Assembly (NCBI GenBank): GCA_023382675.1
Contig: JAHDWN010000007.1
Span: 92,072-156,071 of the forward strand
DNA: 64,000 nucleotides
Reading direction: 5' to 3'
Source of the DNA: Anaerolineae bacterium
Lineage (GTDB): Bacteria; Chloroflexota; Anaerolineae; Aggregatilineales; Phototrophicaceae
Program-made: the position numbers and the translations under genes
Notes under the pieces: generated by a model
What the model was told of the DNA's origin: nothing
What the model saw: only the letters and a program-made list of their open reading frames with translations
The model's database searches: none
Part shown: piece by piece, positions 26,119 to 35,069 of the stretch
How positions within the stretch are numbered: position 1 is the first letter of the stretch
How the letters are laid out: each line of letters opens with the position of its first letter

Positions 26119-26880
26119 ATGAATCCCCAGGATAATGGCCCGCAGCCAGACAGTCAGATGATCAGCGTGGCGCGTGCGCTGGAGGCGCTGCAAAAAGGCG
26201 AGATCGCCGTCGAGCACGGCCTGCTGCGCTGGTCATCGAATTACGCTTTTCTGGTGACAATCGCGCATGACGATGTCGAGGTGACGACTGTCTATAAACC
26301 GCAGCGGGGTGAGCGGCCATTGTGGGATTTCCCGGATGGGACGCTCTGCTATCGCGAGATGGCGTCATTCCTGACTTCCGAGGAACTTGGCTGGCAAATC
26401 GTCCCACCGACGGTGCTGCGTGAAGGCTCGCGCGGGCTTGGCACCTTTCAACTCTTCATCGATCACGACCCAGAGATCAACTATTTCACCTTCGACGAAA
26501 CCCAACAGCCACAGCTCATGCGCATGGCCACGCTGGATGCGATCATCAACAACGCCGACCGAAAAGGTGGACATTGCATCCTGGACAAACAGGGACATCT
26601 GTGGGGAATCGACCATGGGATTACGTTCAATACGGCGCACAAGCTGCGCACCGTGATCTGGGACTTCGCGGGGCAAACGCTGCCAGCTCACATTGTGGAA
26701 GATGTTGGCCGTCTGTGCGTGAGTTTGAACGACACGAATACGCCTTACCGCAAGCAGATGCAAGAACTGCTCACCAACAGTGAAATTGCGGCGTTTCAGA
26801 GGCGGATCGACCGTTTGCTCAGCGCTCCGCGCTATCCGCTGCCAGGGTCAGGCCCGAATTATCCATGGCCGCCTGTCTAG
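26119..26880 (+). CDS. SCO1664 family protein (PI3/4-kinase-like fold)
   Basis: 253 residues. Segments such as VTTVYKPQRGERPLWDFPDGTL (Lys-containing strand), ATLDAIINNADRKGGHCI and HLWGIDHGITFN resemble the nucleotide-binding/catalytic loops of PI3/4-kinase-related folds used by the SCO1664 family (TIGR03843). In these, NADRK and DHG play the roles of catalytic and metal-binding loops. It may be a kinase or adenylyl-transferring enzyme; the substrate is unknown. Third gene of the cassette, one base after DUF3090, so clearly coupled. Confidence 0.85.
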   Translation: MNPQDNGPQPDSQMISVARALEALQKGEIAVEHGLLRWSSNYAFLVTIAHDDVEVTTVYKPQRGERPLWDFPDGTLCYREMASFLTSEELGWQIVPPTVLREGSRGLGTFQLFIDHDPEINYFTFDETQQPQLMRMATLDAIINNADRKGGHCILDKQGHLWGIDHGITFNTAHKLRTVIWDFAGQTLPAHIVEDVGRLCVSLNDTNTPYRKQMQELLTNSEIAAFQRRIDRLLSAPRYPLPGSGPNYPWPPV

Positions 26881-26988
26881 GTTGAATTTGACAAATATTT
26901 CGCAAAAGCTTTCGCAGGGCTTTAATGTCAATGGTGAAATTGTCGCCGATTGGCAAAGCATGTGTTTTCTTTTCTTTTGGAGGCGAGC

Positions 26989-28599
26989 ATGAAGCAAAGA
27001 CTGTCGGTACTCCTTATCGTTCTGGCGACTGCCCTTCTCGTAATCGGCAGCGCCGCCGCCCAGGACGACACCTTCGCGCTGACCATTCTGCACACCAACG
27101 ATACCCACGCCGCACACGAACCCAACAACAATGGCGATGGCGGCGTGGCGCGCGAAGTAACCGTCGTGAAACAGGTTCGTGCTGAGGGCGGCAATGTCCT
27201 GCTCGTAGATGGAGGCGATCGCTTTACGGGCACATTGTTCCATCGGTTGTACCTGGGGCAGGATCAGGTCGAGATCATGAATCTGCTCGGCTACGATGTC
27301 ATGACGCTGGGCAATCATGAGTTTGACAACGGGACAGACGTGCTCCTGGCCTTCTTGCAGGGGTTGGACTTTCCCGCAGTAAGCAGCAATATCGATTTTG
27401 GCAGCACCCCATTGGCGCGGGAAGTTTCTCCCTACGTCGTGCTTGAGGTCGGCGGTGAGAAAGTCGGCGTCATCGGTTTGACAACGCCGGAAACATGGGA
27501 AATCTCGTCGCCCGGCGCAGGCATATCATTCAGCGATGATCTGATGGGCAGAGTCGAAAGTGCGGTCGCTGAGCTTACCGCTGACGGTGTTAACAAGATC
27601 ATGGTGATTGGGCACACCGGTATTCTGGTTGACGAGCCATTGCTCGCACAGCTCAACGGCGTCGATGTGTTCGTCGGTGGGCACAGCCATACACTGCTCG
27701 GCAACACTTATGCCAGCGCAGCCGAGGAGTACCCGGTAACTGCGGAAACCGAAGCCGGCGAACCGATTGTCTACGTGCAGGCAGGCTCCAACAATGTGTA
27801 TCTGGGGCGTCTGGATGTCGAGTTCGATGCCAACGGTGTGCTGACGGGTTGGGGCGGCGACACGATTCTGCTGTCGCGCTACATCACGCCGGATCCCGAA
27901 ATGGAAGCCCTTGTCAATGATCTGGCAGGGCCGGTCGATGAGTTACAGACAGCACCCACCGGGGCGACCGCCGAAGTGGCGCTGGTTGGCGACCGCCGTG
28001 TCTGCCGCGTCGAAGAATGCGACCTGGGCAACATCATCACCGATGCCATGCTGAAAGAGACCGGCGCACAGATCGCCTTCATGAACGGCGGCGGCATCCG
28101 CGCCAACATCGACGACGGCGAGATTACCGTTGGCGAGGTGCTCACGGTTCTGCCATTTGGCAACTTGATCAGCACCTTCGACTTAAAAGGCTCAGATGTG
28201 ATCGCCGCGCTGGAAAACGGCGTCATGGGTGTCACGGTTGAGAACGGCCAGGTGGTCCGTGACGGCGCGCCCGGACGCTTCCCGCAGGTCGCGGGCATTC
28301 GCTTCAGCTTTGATCCAACGCAGGAAGCCGGCAGCCGCATCGTGAGCGTCGAAGTGCGCAACGAAGACGGCAGCTATAGCCCTCTCGATCCGGAAGCGAC
28401 CTATTCGGTCGTCAGCAATGACTTCATGCGCCAGGGCGGTGATGGCTACATCATGTTCGCGGAGAACGCGATCAATCCCTATGACTTTGGCCGCCCGCTG
28501 GACGAGGTGCTGGCGAACTATCTGGTCGAAAACAGCCCGGTCGCGTCCATGATCGAGGGCCGGATTACGCTCGTGAATGCGACCATAGCACCCGAATAA
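26989..28599 (+). CDS. Secreted 5'-nucleotidase / 2',3'-cyclic phosphodiesterase family protein
   Basis: 536 residues from the ATG at 26989 (ribosome binding site GGAGG just upstream; an earlier in-frame ATG at 26950 is unlikely). Signal peptide: MKQRLSVLLIVLATALLVIGSAAA with cleavage before QDD. The N-terminal metallophosphatase domain has ILHTNDTHAAHEP, GNHEFDNG and GGHSHTLLG; the C-terminal nucleotidase domain has FMNGGGIRANI and the substrate-binding region (VSNDFMRQGGDGY). It should dephosphorylate extracellular nucleotides to nucleosides for uptake. No lipobox or anchor is seen. Followed by a strong terminator. Confidence 0.93.
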   Translation: MKQRLSVLLIVLATALLVIGSAAAQDDTFALTILHTNDTHAAHEPNNNGDGGVAREVTVVKQVRAEGGNVLLVDGGDRFTGTLFHRLYLGQDQVEIMNLLGYDVMTLGNHEFDNGTDVLLAFLQGLDFPAVSSNIDFGSTPLAREVSPYVVLEVGGEKVGVIGLTTPETWEISSPGAGISFSDDLMGRVESAVAELTADGVNKIMVIGHTGILVDEPLLAQLNGVDVFVGGHSHTLLGNTYASAAEEYPVTAETEAGEPIVYVQAGSNNVYLGRLDVEFDANGVLTGWGGDTILLSRYITPDPEMEALVNDLAGPVDELQTAPTGATAEVALVGDRRVCRVEECDLGNIITDAMLKETGAQIAFMNGGGIRANIDDGEITVGEVLTVLPFGNLISTFDLKGSDVIAALENGVMGVTVENGQVVRDGAPGRFPQVAGIRFSFDPTQEAGSRIVSVEVRNEDGSYSPLDPEATYSVVSNDFMRQGGDGYIMFAENAINPYDFGRPLDEVLANYLVENSPVASMIEGRITLVNATIAPE

Positions 28600-28618
28600 C
28601 CATCGATTTGCCGCGACT

Positions 28619-28662
28619 GAAACGGGCGAGCCAGAGAGTTCGCCCGTTTCGTTTATGTTTTT
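28619..28662 (+). terminator. Rho-independent terminator of the nucleotidase gene
   Basis: GAAACGGGCGA (28619-28629) and TCGCCCGTTTC (28640-28650) are exact complements around a 10-base loop, followed by GTTTATGTTTTT. Confidence 0.85.
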
Positions 28663-28719
28663 ACGACCTGCATTGCCCCTAGAATAAGGATGCAACTATC
28701 TTCACGAGGAGCACTTGAC

Positions 28720-30879
28720 GTGGCAAGCGATCAAGCACGTGAACTGCGTCACCAGGGAATCAATGCTGCCAAATCCGGGCAGAAAGATCTGGCGCGACAA
28801 CTTTTACAACAGTCCATCCGAATAGAACCGCGTAACGAAGCTTCCTGGCTCTGGCTTGCCAGCGTTGCGCGCGACTCGCGTGAGCGTCATTTTTGCCTCC
28901 AGAAGATCCTGGAGATCAATCCGGACAATGAACAGGCACAGAAGGCGCTGCGCACATTGGAAGCCCAGATGGCGAGCGCAACAGCAGTCCCAGAGAAGCC
29001 AGCCGTAAGTGATCATCCACAGTCGGCTGCCCAGGCCTCGACTCAGGAGATGATGTCGCAGACACCGGGCGTGCCGATACCGACTCGCGACTCGGTCATG
29101 CACGCGCTGGAACAGATACAACCCATCGTCGAAGAATTCCAGCAAGTCCCGCCAAGCGATGCGAATTGGACGAAAAAGACCAAAGGCCGCGCCGGGGAAC
29201 GCGATGTCTGGATCTTACGCGGTTACGTAACCGCCGCTGCTGTAGCTGCCATGATCGTGCTGTGCGGTGCGGCCTATCTCTTCATTACATCCAATAACAT
29301 CGTCATTGGCCCCAACGGCATCGCTTTCAACCCGACCAAGACACCGACGCCGACTGTGACCCTCACGCCAACACCTGGCTCGACACCCACACCCAGCGCG
29401 ACTCCGCGCGTTGCACCGCGTGCGAGCGCCACAATCCCGCCGCTTGCGCCGACCGCCAATGTCTATTCGCCACAAGCAACCGACATCTATCCGCCCATTT
29501 TCGAAGCGCCGCTCAAGAACGCGGTCAATTTGCTTGAGAGCGGCAACCCGGATACAGCGCTGCCCACACTGGAAGCCGAGCGTGTCAATACAGCCGCCCG
29601 CTTCAATCCAAATCCCTACTACTACGAAGCGCTGGCTCAGGCGCAGTTAGGCAATATCGAGGGCGCATTGCAGACGCTGGAAGACGCGGAAGCACGGCTG
29701 GAAGAAACGCCAAACGATAATTACAAGCCGCTGATCGACGCAGGCTTTGCCGCGATTTACGTCATGGAGGCAGAGGCAGCGCTTAAGAGCGGAGACAGAC
29801 AAGATGCTCAGGATTTCCTGGATCAGGCGCAAGAGCGCTCTGAAAGCGCCGCCGAAGGCGACCCCAGACTGGCAGCCGGTCATCTCTTGCAGGCGCGCGT
29901 GCTGAGTTTGAGCGGCGATTACGAAGGCGCGCTGGAAGCGTTGGATGTCGGGCTTGCCGTGCCCGACCTGAGCTACGACACCAATCTGATCATCGAAAAA
30001 GCGCGTGTGCTGATGGAAAACGGCGACTATCAGGAAGCTGCCGACGTGGCGGCGTTCACCCTGTATCTTGACCCGACAATCGAACGCGCCTATCAGATCC
30101 AGGCCGAGGCCGCGCTCAAGGAGGACAAACCCGGCCTGGCGGTTTTGCTCTTGCAAGGATACCGGCTCTATTATCCGGGCAGCACCGTCGCCTATCGCCT
30201 CCTGGGCGATGCCCGTGCAGCCGAAGGCAATCTCGACCTGGCGGTCGAAGCCTACACACGCGCACTCAGCGCAGAACAAGACCCGGCAACCACCTTGGCC
30301 GCCTACGTGGGTCGCGCAGGCGTCTTCGCCAGACAGCATCTTTACGATCTGGCGCTGGACGATTATTCCGAAGCGCTCAAACTGGGGGCTGACGACACGG
30401 TCTTGTTCCAGCGGATGCAAACCGCCTACCTTGCCCAGGATTATGCGACGGTGCTGCGCGACTCCCAATCACTCGCGGGCTCGGATGAGGTACCCGCTAC
30501 CGAGGTGGCTGCGCTGCATGCCCGCGCATTGGTCGAACAGGCCGAAGCCGAGGGCAGCACGTTGACGAACGACGACCTCGCCCTCGTGCGAAACAGCCTG
30601 ACGTCAAATAATGCCGCAGCCAGAGCGACCGCCGACGAGTATCTGGCACGCGCCCGCTACCTGCGCGGTGAATACAGAGATGCACTGACTGCGATTGATG
30701 CTGCTATCGAAGATGGCGACACGGCCATGCGCCACTACGTGCGCGGCTTGATCCTGGAAGCGCAGAATGAACGGAATGAAGCGATACGCGAATTTGAATG
30801 GGTGCTGACCTGGAGCACGTTGTATCCGTTCCCAGCGCGCGCTGATGTGGAAAGTCGGCTGGAAGACCTGCGTCGTTAG
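28720..30879 (+). CDS. Membrane-anchored TPR protein with extracytoplasmic repeats
   Basis: About 719 residues from the GTG at 28720, which has AGGAG eight bases upstream; the in-frame ATG at 28690 has no usable site. Cytosolic N-terminus with about one to two TPRs (ELRHQGINAAKSGQKDLARQ ...), a Pro/Gln/Ala linker, a membrane helix (VTAAAVAAMIVLCGAAYLFI, about 177-196), a Thr-Pro linker (TPTPTVTLTPTPGSTPTPS) and then about ten TPR-like repeats to the C-terminus (for example DPATTLAAYVGRAGVFARQ). It likely holds protein complexes at the cell surface; partners unknown. Confidence 0.8.
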   Translation: MASDQARELRHQGINAAKSGQKDLARQLLQQSIRIEPRNEASWLWLASVARDSRERHFCLQKILEINPDNEQAQKALRTLEAQMASATAVPEKPAVSDHPQSAAQASTQEMMSQTPGVPIPTRDSVMHALEQIQPIVEEFQQVPPSDANWTKKTKGRAGERDVWILRGYVTAAAVAAMIVLCGAAYLFITSNNIVIGPNGIAFNPTKTPTPTVTLTPTPGSTPTPSATPRVAPRASATIPPLAPTANVYSPQATDIYPPIFEAPLKNAVNLLESGNPDTALPTLEAERVNTAARFNPNPYYYEALAQAQLGNIEGALQTLEDAEARLEETPNDNYKPLIDAGFAAIYVMEAEAALKSGDRQDAQDFLDQAQERSESAAEGDPRLAAGHLLQARVLSLSGDYEGALEALDVGLAVPDLSYDTNLIIEKARVLMENGDYQEAADVAAFTLYLDPTIERAYQIQAEAALKEDKPGLAVLLLQGYRLYYPGSTVAYRLLGDARAAEGNLDLAVEAYTRALSAEQDPATTLAAYVGRAGVFARQHLYDLALDDYSEALKLGADDTVLFQRMQTAYLAQDYATVLRDSQSLAGSDEVPATEVAALHARALVEQAEAEGSTLTNDDLALVRNSLTSNNAAARATADEYLARARYLRGEYRDALTAIDAAIEDGDTAMRHYVRGLILEAQNERNEAIREFEWVLTWSTLYPFPARADVESRLEDLRR

Positions 30880-30910
30880 TGCAACTACGCAAACGCAACC
30901 AGAGTCAAAG

Positions 30911-30938
30911 CGGACGCCTCAGCGGCGTCCGTTTTCTT
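30911..30938 (+). terminator. Rho-independent terminator of the TPR protein gene
   Basis: CGGACGCC (30911-30918) pairs with GGCGTCCG (30924-30931) around a short loop, followed by TTTTCTTT. It lies between the convergent TPR and glycosidase genes. Confidence 0.85.
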
Positions 30939-32887
30939 TACTGCGCTTCCGCCTCATCCTCGAATGTGACAACGGGCGTCGCATTCACGTCGCCATAGAT
31001 TTCGCCGAGGAATTCTGCCACCCACAGGGGCCGTCCTTCATAATTGACTTGCAGCCACGAGCCATCCTCAAGACGACCGATGATAGGTACATACTGACGT
31101 GGGCGCAAAGTTGCGATGACGTTCGTGCCCTCCGTGCCCGGTAGATCGCGCAGGCGCGCGTGCTGAAGACTGTAGAAGACAACGCCCGTCGGTGATGTCG
31201 CCGTCAATTCCGCAATCTGGGTATCGCTCAGGGCAGCACCAGGCACGGGTGTGACGACACTTGCGGGCTGTCGTGTCGACTCGAATGTCAGGTACGTGAG
31301 CTGCTCCCAGGCAGCATCGTCCTGAACGGTCTCAACCAGAATCACCGGCATCCCGCCAATATCGACGGGCAACCGCGGTTCGCGGAAGCGCTGGCGCGGC
31401 ATTTCGGCAGGCGACAGCGACAGCGTGTACGCGCCGTCTTCTGCTGTCAAAGTGCGGTGTCCCCGGACGGTATACAGCGTCGCCTGTTCACCCGCAGCGG
31501 GCAGCGACAATTCGACAGCATCCTCGCGCGTGTTCCAGATGACGACCACCCGCTCGCGCGCTTGCGGGCGGGCGAACGTGATCAGCGCCGCGCCGTCGTC
31601 ACGCGCATCGTCGATGACACCACGACGGCTGAAGTGGTGGCTGCCGAAAACGTCGGCCAGCAAGCGGTAGGCGTTCGCGACCGGACGCGCGGTATCTGGC
31701 CGAGGATGTTGCGAAAAACAGATGGCATCGGCAGGGTTGCGATAGATGCCAAACACGTCTCCAGCGCAAATTTCGCCTGGCTGACAGACATTATCGGCAC
31801 TGGCAGGCGGCGCGAAGTCGGTGCCGGGCGGCTGATTGCCACAGTCATCGTAGAGCTGGTGATAGATGACGACCTGCGCGCCCTCCGACCAGGCATAGGC
31901 CGCGCTCTGCACGACAAAGGCAGCCTGCTGTGTTTCAGTCGCCAGGAGCTTGCGCGCATCCGGTTCATCCCTCGTCCACTGCGGCCCCGGATAATCGTCC
32001 CAGATGGGCACGCCCGTCTCTGTGACCCAGATCGGGCGCTCAAGGCCGTACTCGACCAGCGTCTGGCGCACGACCAACGTCAGCCAGCCGCTACGCCATG
32101 AGTCGCCGTAGTTATGGATAGCCACGGCGTCCATATACCAATTGTGGTCTTCCGGCGACGGCTCATCCTGATAGATGGACAGGATTTGCGCGAGGAAGTT
32201 GCTTCGCGTCGGATACAGTAAGCCACCAACCATCACAGTCGCTTCTGGATCGACACTATGGATGACAAGATAGGCCACCTTGAGCAGCCGCGCGTATTCG
32301 TGGACGGTGCTGCTCCAGAAGAACTCGAAATCGGGTTCGTTCCAGATTTCCCAGACGCGCACCCCCTGCCCGGCAGGCCAACCCTCGACACGCGCGCGGT
32401 CGCCGCCCGGCATGTAGCGATTGACCGCCGCATGGACAAATGTCGCCCAGGGATTATCGGCATTGACCGCTTTGCCGGGCGCAGGTGTATCGGTTCCATC
32501 GGCGAAAACCGCCATCTGCAAGCCGCCGATGAGGTCTTCATCGCGGCGAAAGGCGGGAGCGCCCAGCAGAATCACATCCAATCGCAGCCCATATTCCAGA
32601 TCGGTCTTGACGAGCGCATCGTAGGCCGACCAGTCAAACCGATCAGGCCGAGTCTCGACTCGATCCCAATAGAGCGGCCAGCGATTCCACCCCGCACCCA
32701 ACGACAGAGCACGGCGATAACGCTCGTCCGAACGAGGACTATCGACCGCGCTGATGTGCGCGATACCCAGCCGGTCGGCATGGGTATACGTCTCGATCTC
32801 AACCGGTGATGCGGGCTGCGCGGCGCTGCGCGGCTGCGCAATGATCAACAGAATGCAGGCGACAAATAGGGCAAGGATTCGATGCAT
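30938..32887 (-). CDS. Secreted glycoside hydrolase-like protein (GH39/GH5-like) with C-terminal SH3 domain
   Basis: 649 residues from the ATG at 32887 (signal peptide MHRILALFVACILLIIAQPRSA). The catalytic TIM barrel has WEIWNEPDFEFFW with the acid/base Glu, and PIWVTETGVPIWDD with the likely nucleophile Glu, as in clan GH-A enzymes. The C-terminal part has a beta-sandwich and an SH3-type (bacterial SH3b) segment near the end (LQHARLRDLP ... LEDGSWLQVNYEGRPLWVAE). SH3b domains bind peptidoglycan or peptides, so it may act at the cell wall; the exact substrate is unknown. Confidence 0.8.
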   Translation of the reverse strand: MHRILALFVACILLIIAQPRSAAQPASPVEIETYTHADRLGIAHISAVDSPRSDERYRRALSLGAGWNRWPLYWDRVETRPDRFDWSAYDALVKTDLEYGLRLDVILLGAPAFRRDEDLIGGLQMAVFADGTDTPAPGKAVNADNPWATFVHAAVNRYMPGGDRARVEGWPAGQGVRVWEIWNEPDFEFFWSSTVHEYARLLKVAYLVIHSVDPEATVMVGGLLYPTRSNFLAQILSIYQDEPSPEDHNWYMDAVAIHNYGDSWRSGWLTLVVRQTLVEYGLERPIWVTETGVPIWDDYPGPQWTRDEPDARKLLATETQQAAFVVQSAAYAWSEGAQVVIYHQLYDDCGNQPPGTDFAPPASADNVCQPGEICAGDVFGIYRNPADAICFSQHPRPDTARPVANAYRLLADVFGSHHFSRRGVIDDARDDGAALITFARPQARERVVVIWNTREDAVELSLPAAGEQATLYTVRGHRTLTAEDGAYTLSLSPAEMPRQRFREPRLPVDIGGMPVILVETVQDDAAWEQLTYLTFESTRQPASVVTPVPGAALSDTQIAELTATSPTGVVFYSLQHARLRDLPGTEGTNVIATLRPRQYVPIIGRLEDGSWLQVNYEGRPLWVAEFLGEIYGDVNATPVVTFEDEAEAQ

Positions 32888-32983
32888 AACGAACTCGACG
32901 GTTGCAGGCTGCCGGATAGATTCTTTCTCAGGCAGCCTCATTATAGCCGCGAGTCAACCGGTCACAGGCTTGACATTCGTCCT

Positions 32984-33964
32984 TCAGCGTTCCTCAAAGC
33001 GTGTGCCGAGCGCCGCGGGTGGATCGCTGCGCAAGAGGTTACGCGTCCACACCTGCGCTGAACGTGGCAGCGCCCGCAGCAAGCGTTCGATAGCGCCGCT
33101 GCTGACCAGCAGCAGTGTGCCGATCATGAGCAGCCAGGGCAGCGCATTGATGAGTACGAGCGGAATCTGAATGTCGGGGCTGCGCTGGATGGCCGAGGAG
33201 ATCGCGCGCAAGCCTGCGAACAGATAAGCACCCAACACCACGCGGAACGGATGCCAACCGCCAAAGATAACGATTGCCAGCGCAATCCAGCCGTCGCCAC
33301 GCATGGCCGGTGGATTCGTCCAGCCCGCCTTGATGGAAAGTGAATACGCCGCACCCGCCAACCCGACCAGCGAGCCGCCGAGAAGTGTGTACAGATAGCG
33401 CAGGCGATTTACTTTCGTCCCACGGGCAAAGGCTGACGCCGGTCGTTCGCCAACCGCCCGGAGTGCAAGGCCGGGCCGCGTGCGAAATATCCACCACCAG
33501 GTCACGAATACCAGCAATAGACTGATGTAGACGAGCGGATTGTGATCGGTGAAAAACACCGGGCCGAGGATCGGGATGTCTTTCAGGAAAGTGAGCGAGA
33601 CAAATGGCAGTTCTGGCCCACGCACGCGCGTATAGCTCTGGCCGATGAATTGGGCCAGCGAGGCCGCCAGCAGCGTCAGCACAAAACCGATGGCAACCTG
33701 ATCCTGTTTTAGCTCGATGTCGGCTACGACAATGATCAGGGCGATAAGCGCGCCCACGACCATAGCGGCGATGATGCCTACCAGCGCGCTGCCGCTGCCT
33801 ACCGCGGCGATAAAGCCAATCGCCGCTGCCAGCGTGATGCTGCCATCCAACGACAGATTGACAACGCCCGCCCGTTCGGTAAGAGTCTCCCCCAGAGCGG
33901 CGATCACCAGCGGCGTTGAACTCGTCACCAACGTTTGCAGAATATTGAGCAGTTCTTCATTCAT
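32984..33964 (-). CDS. BMP-type ABC transporter permease (second)
   Basis: About 326 residues from the ATG at 33964, which overlaps the end of the previous permease gene by eight bases. The longer in-frame start at 34060 would overlap it by about 100. Roughly eight to ten membrane segments, with LNLSLDGSITLAAAIGF-like and GWTNPPAMRGDGWIALAIVIFGGWHPF motifs characteristic of the BPL_transp-type permeases of nucleoside/simple-sugar importers (YufQ/NupQ group). It should pair with the first permease to form the import pore. Last gene of a four-gene operon. Confidence 0.92.
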   Translation of the reverse strand: MNEELLNILQTLVTSSTPLVIAALGETLTERAGVVNLSLDGSITLAAAIGFIAAVGSGSALVGIIAAMVVGALIALIIVVADIELKQDQVAIGFVLTLLAASLAQFIGQSYTRVRGPELPFVSLTFLKDIPILGPVFFTDHNPLVYISLLLVFVTWWWIFRTRPGLALRAVGERPASAFARGTKVNRLRYLYTLLGGSLVGLAGAAYSLSIKAGWTNPPAMRGDGWIALAIVIFGGWHPFRVVLGAYLFAGLRAISSAIQRSPDIQIPLVLINALPWLLMIGTLLLVSSGAIERLLRALPRSAQVWTRNLLRSDPPAALGTRFEER

Positions 33965-35069
33965 GGGTTGTCGCCTCCGCTGCGGTCGTGACGGTCGGTT
34001 GTGCTTGCGGTTCGGGCTGAATGCTCGATTCCGCACCCGGCCCGCCCAGAATGCGCCCACGCAGGCCGTTTGCCATCAGCACCAATAGAACGACAAAGCC
34101 TTGCAAAACCTCCGCCAATGATTGGTCAAGCTGAAGCACCACGCGCAGGCGGGTGCTGCCAGCGAGAATCGCAGCAAACACGAAGCCGACGATGGGCGCA
34201 AGCAGCGCGCGATTGGCAACCACCAGCACGACCAACAATGCTAGGAATCCGATCCCGCCGGAAGGAAGCGGTCGCAGACTGTCGAACGTGAACAAAACGC
34301 GATATGCGCCGCCGATGCCCGCAATCGCCCCACAAATGACGAATGCCGACAGCGCGGACTGCGTCGTCGGCACGCCCAGAAGCAATGCCGAACGTGGATT
34401 CTTGCCTGTCGCCTTGAGGTTCAATCCCCAGCGAGTGCCTCGCAGCGCCAGAAAAACAGCCGCAACGATAATCACTATCAGAAACAAGGCCAGCAAACTG
34501 ACCGGAAATTCGCTCGAAATCTCAGGCAGCAAGCTCTCCGCCGGAAATGGCGGCGTCGATTGGGCACTGCCGCCTTCCGGTGGCTGCCACGGGCCGCTGA
34601 TGAGATAAATGACGAGCACATTGGCCAGCGCATTCAATGCGACCCCGCCAAAGATTTCATTGACGCCCAACCGGACTCTGAGAAAGCCGACCAGGAAGCC
34701 CCAAAATGCGCCACCCAGCATCGCCAGGACGATTTCAAGCGGCAGCAGAACAGGCGATGGTAAGGTGAGCGTGCGTGCAGCCCAACTGGCGAAGACCGCG
34801 CCGAGCATCATCTGGCCTTCCACACCGATATTCCATAGACCGGCAGTGAAGGTGATCACCAACCCCAGACAGGCGAACGTGAGCGGAATCCAGAAGTTGA
34901 CGACACCCGCGACCGCATTCGAATTTCTGAATGCCCCTTCCCAGATGGCGGTCATCACTTCCAGGGGGTTCTTACCAACAGCGAGGACAAGGATCGCGGT
35001 GATCGCCAGCGAGAGCACAATTGGCGCGATCAACAAGAGAATGCGCAGCGGCGTTCGATTGTCGGTCAT
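33957..35069 (-). CDS. BMP-type ABC transporter permease (first)
   Basis: 370 residues with eight to ten membrane segments. The start MTDNRTPLRILLLIAPIVLSLAIT and segments such as TFTAGLWNIGVEGQMMLGAVFASW and GVNEIFGGVALNALA are typical of YufP/NupP-type permeases for nucleosides or simple sugars. It overlaps both neighbouring genes: four bases with the ATPase gene and eight with the second permease. The C-terminal tail is Glu/Gln/Pro/Ala-rich (ESSIQPEPQAQPTVTTAAEATTHE). Confidence 0.92.
   Translation of the reverse strand: MTDNRTPLRILLLIAPIVLSLAITAILVLAVGKNPLEVMTAIWEGAFRNSNAVAGVVNFWIPLTFACLGLVITFTAGLWNIGVEGQMMLGAVFASWAARTLTLPSPVLLPLEIVLAMLGGAFWGFLVGFLRVRLGVNEIFGGVALNALANVLVIYLISGPWQPPEGGSAQSTPPFPAESLLPEISSEFPVSLLALFLIVIIVAAVFLALRGTRWGLNLKATGKNPRSALLLGVPTTQSALSAFVICGAIAGIGGAYRVLFTFDSLRPLPSGGIGFLALLVVLVVANRALLAPIVGFVFAAILAGSTRLRVVLQLDQSLAEVLQGFVVLLVLMANGLRGRILGGPGAESSIQPEPQAQPTVTTAAEATTHE

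Noticed and set aside
26887-26920. TTGACA upstream of the secreted nucleotidase
   Set aside because: No -10 box at 16-18 bases; left out as a promoter.
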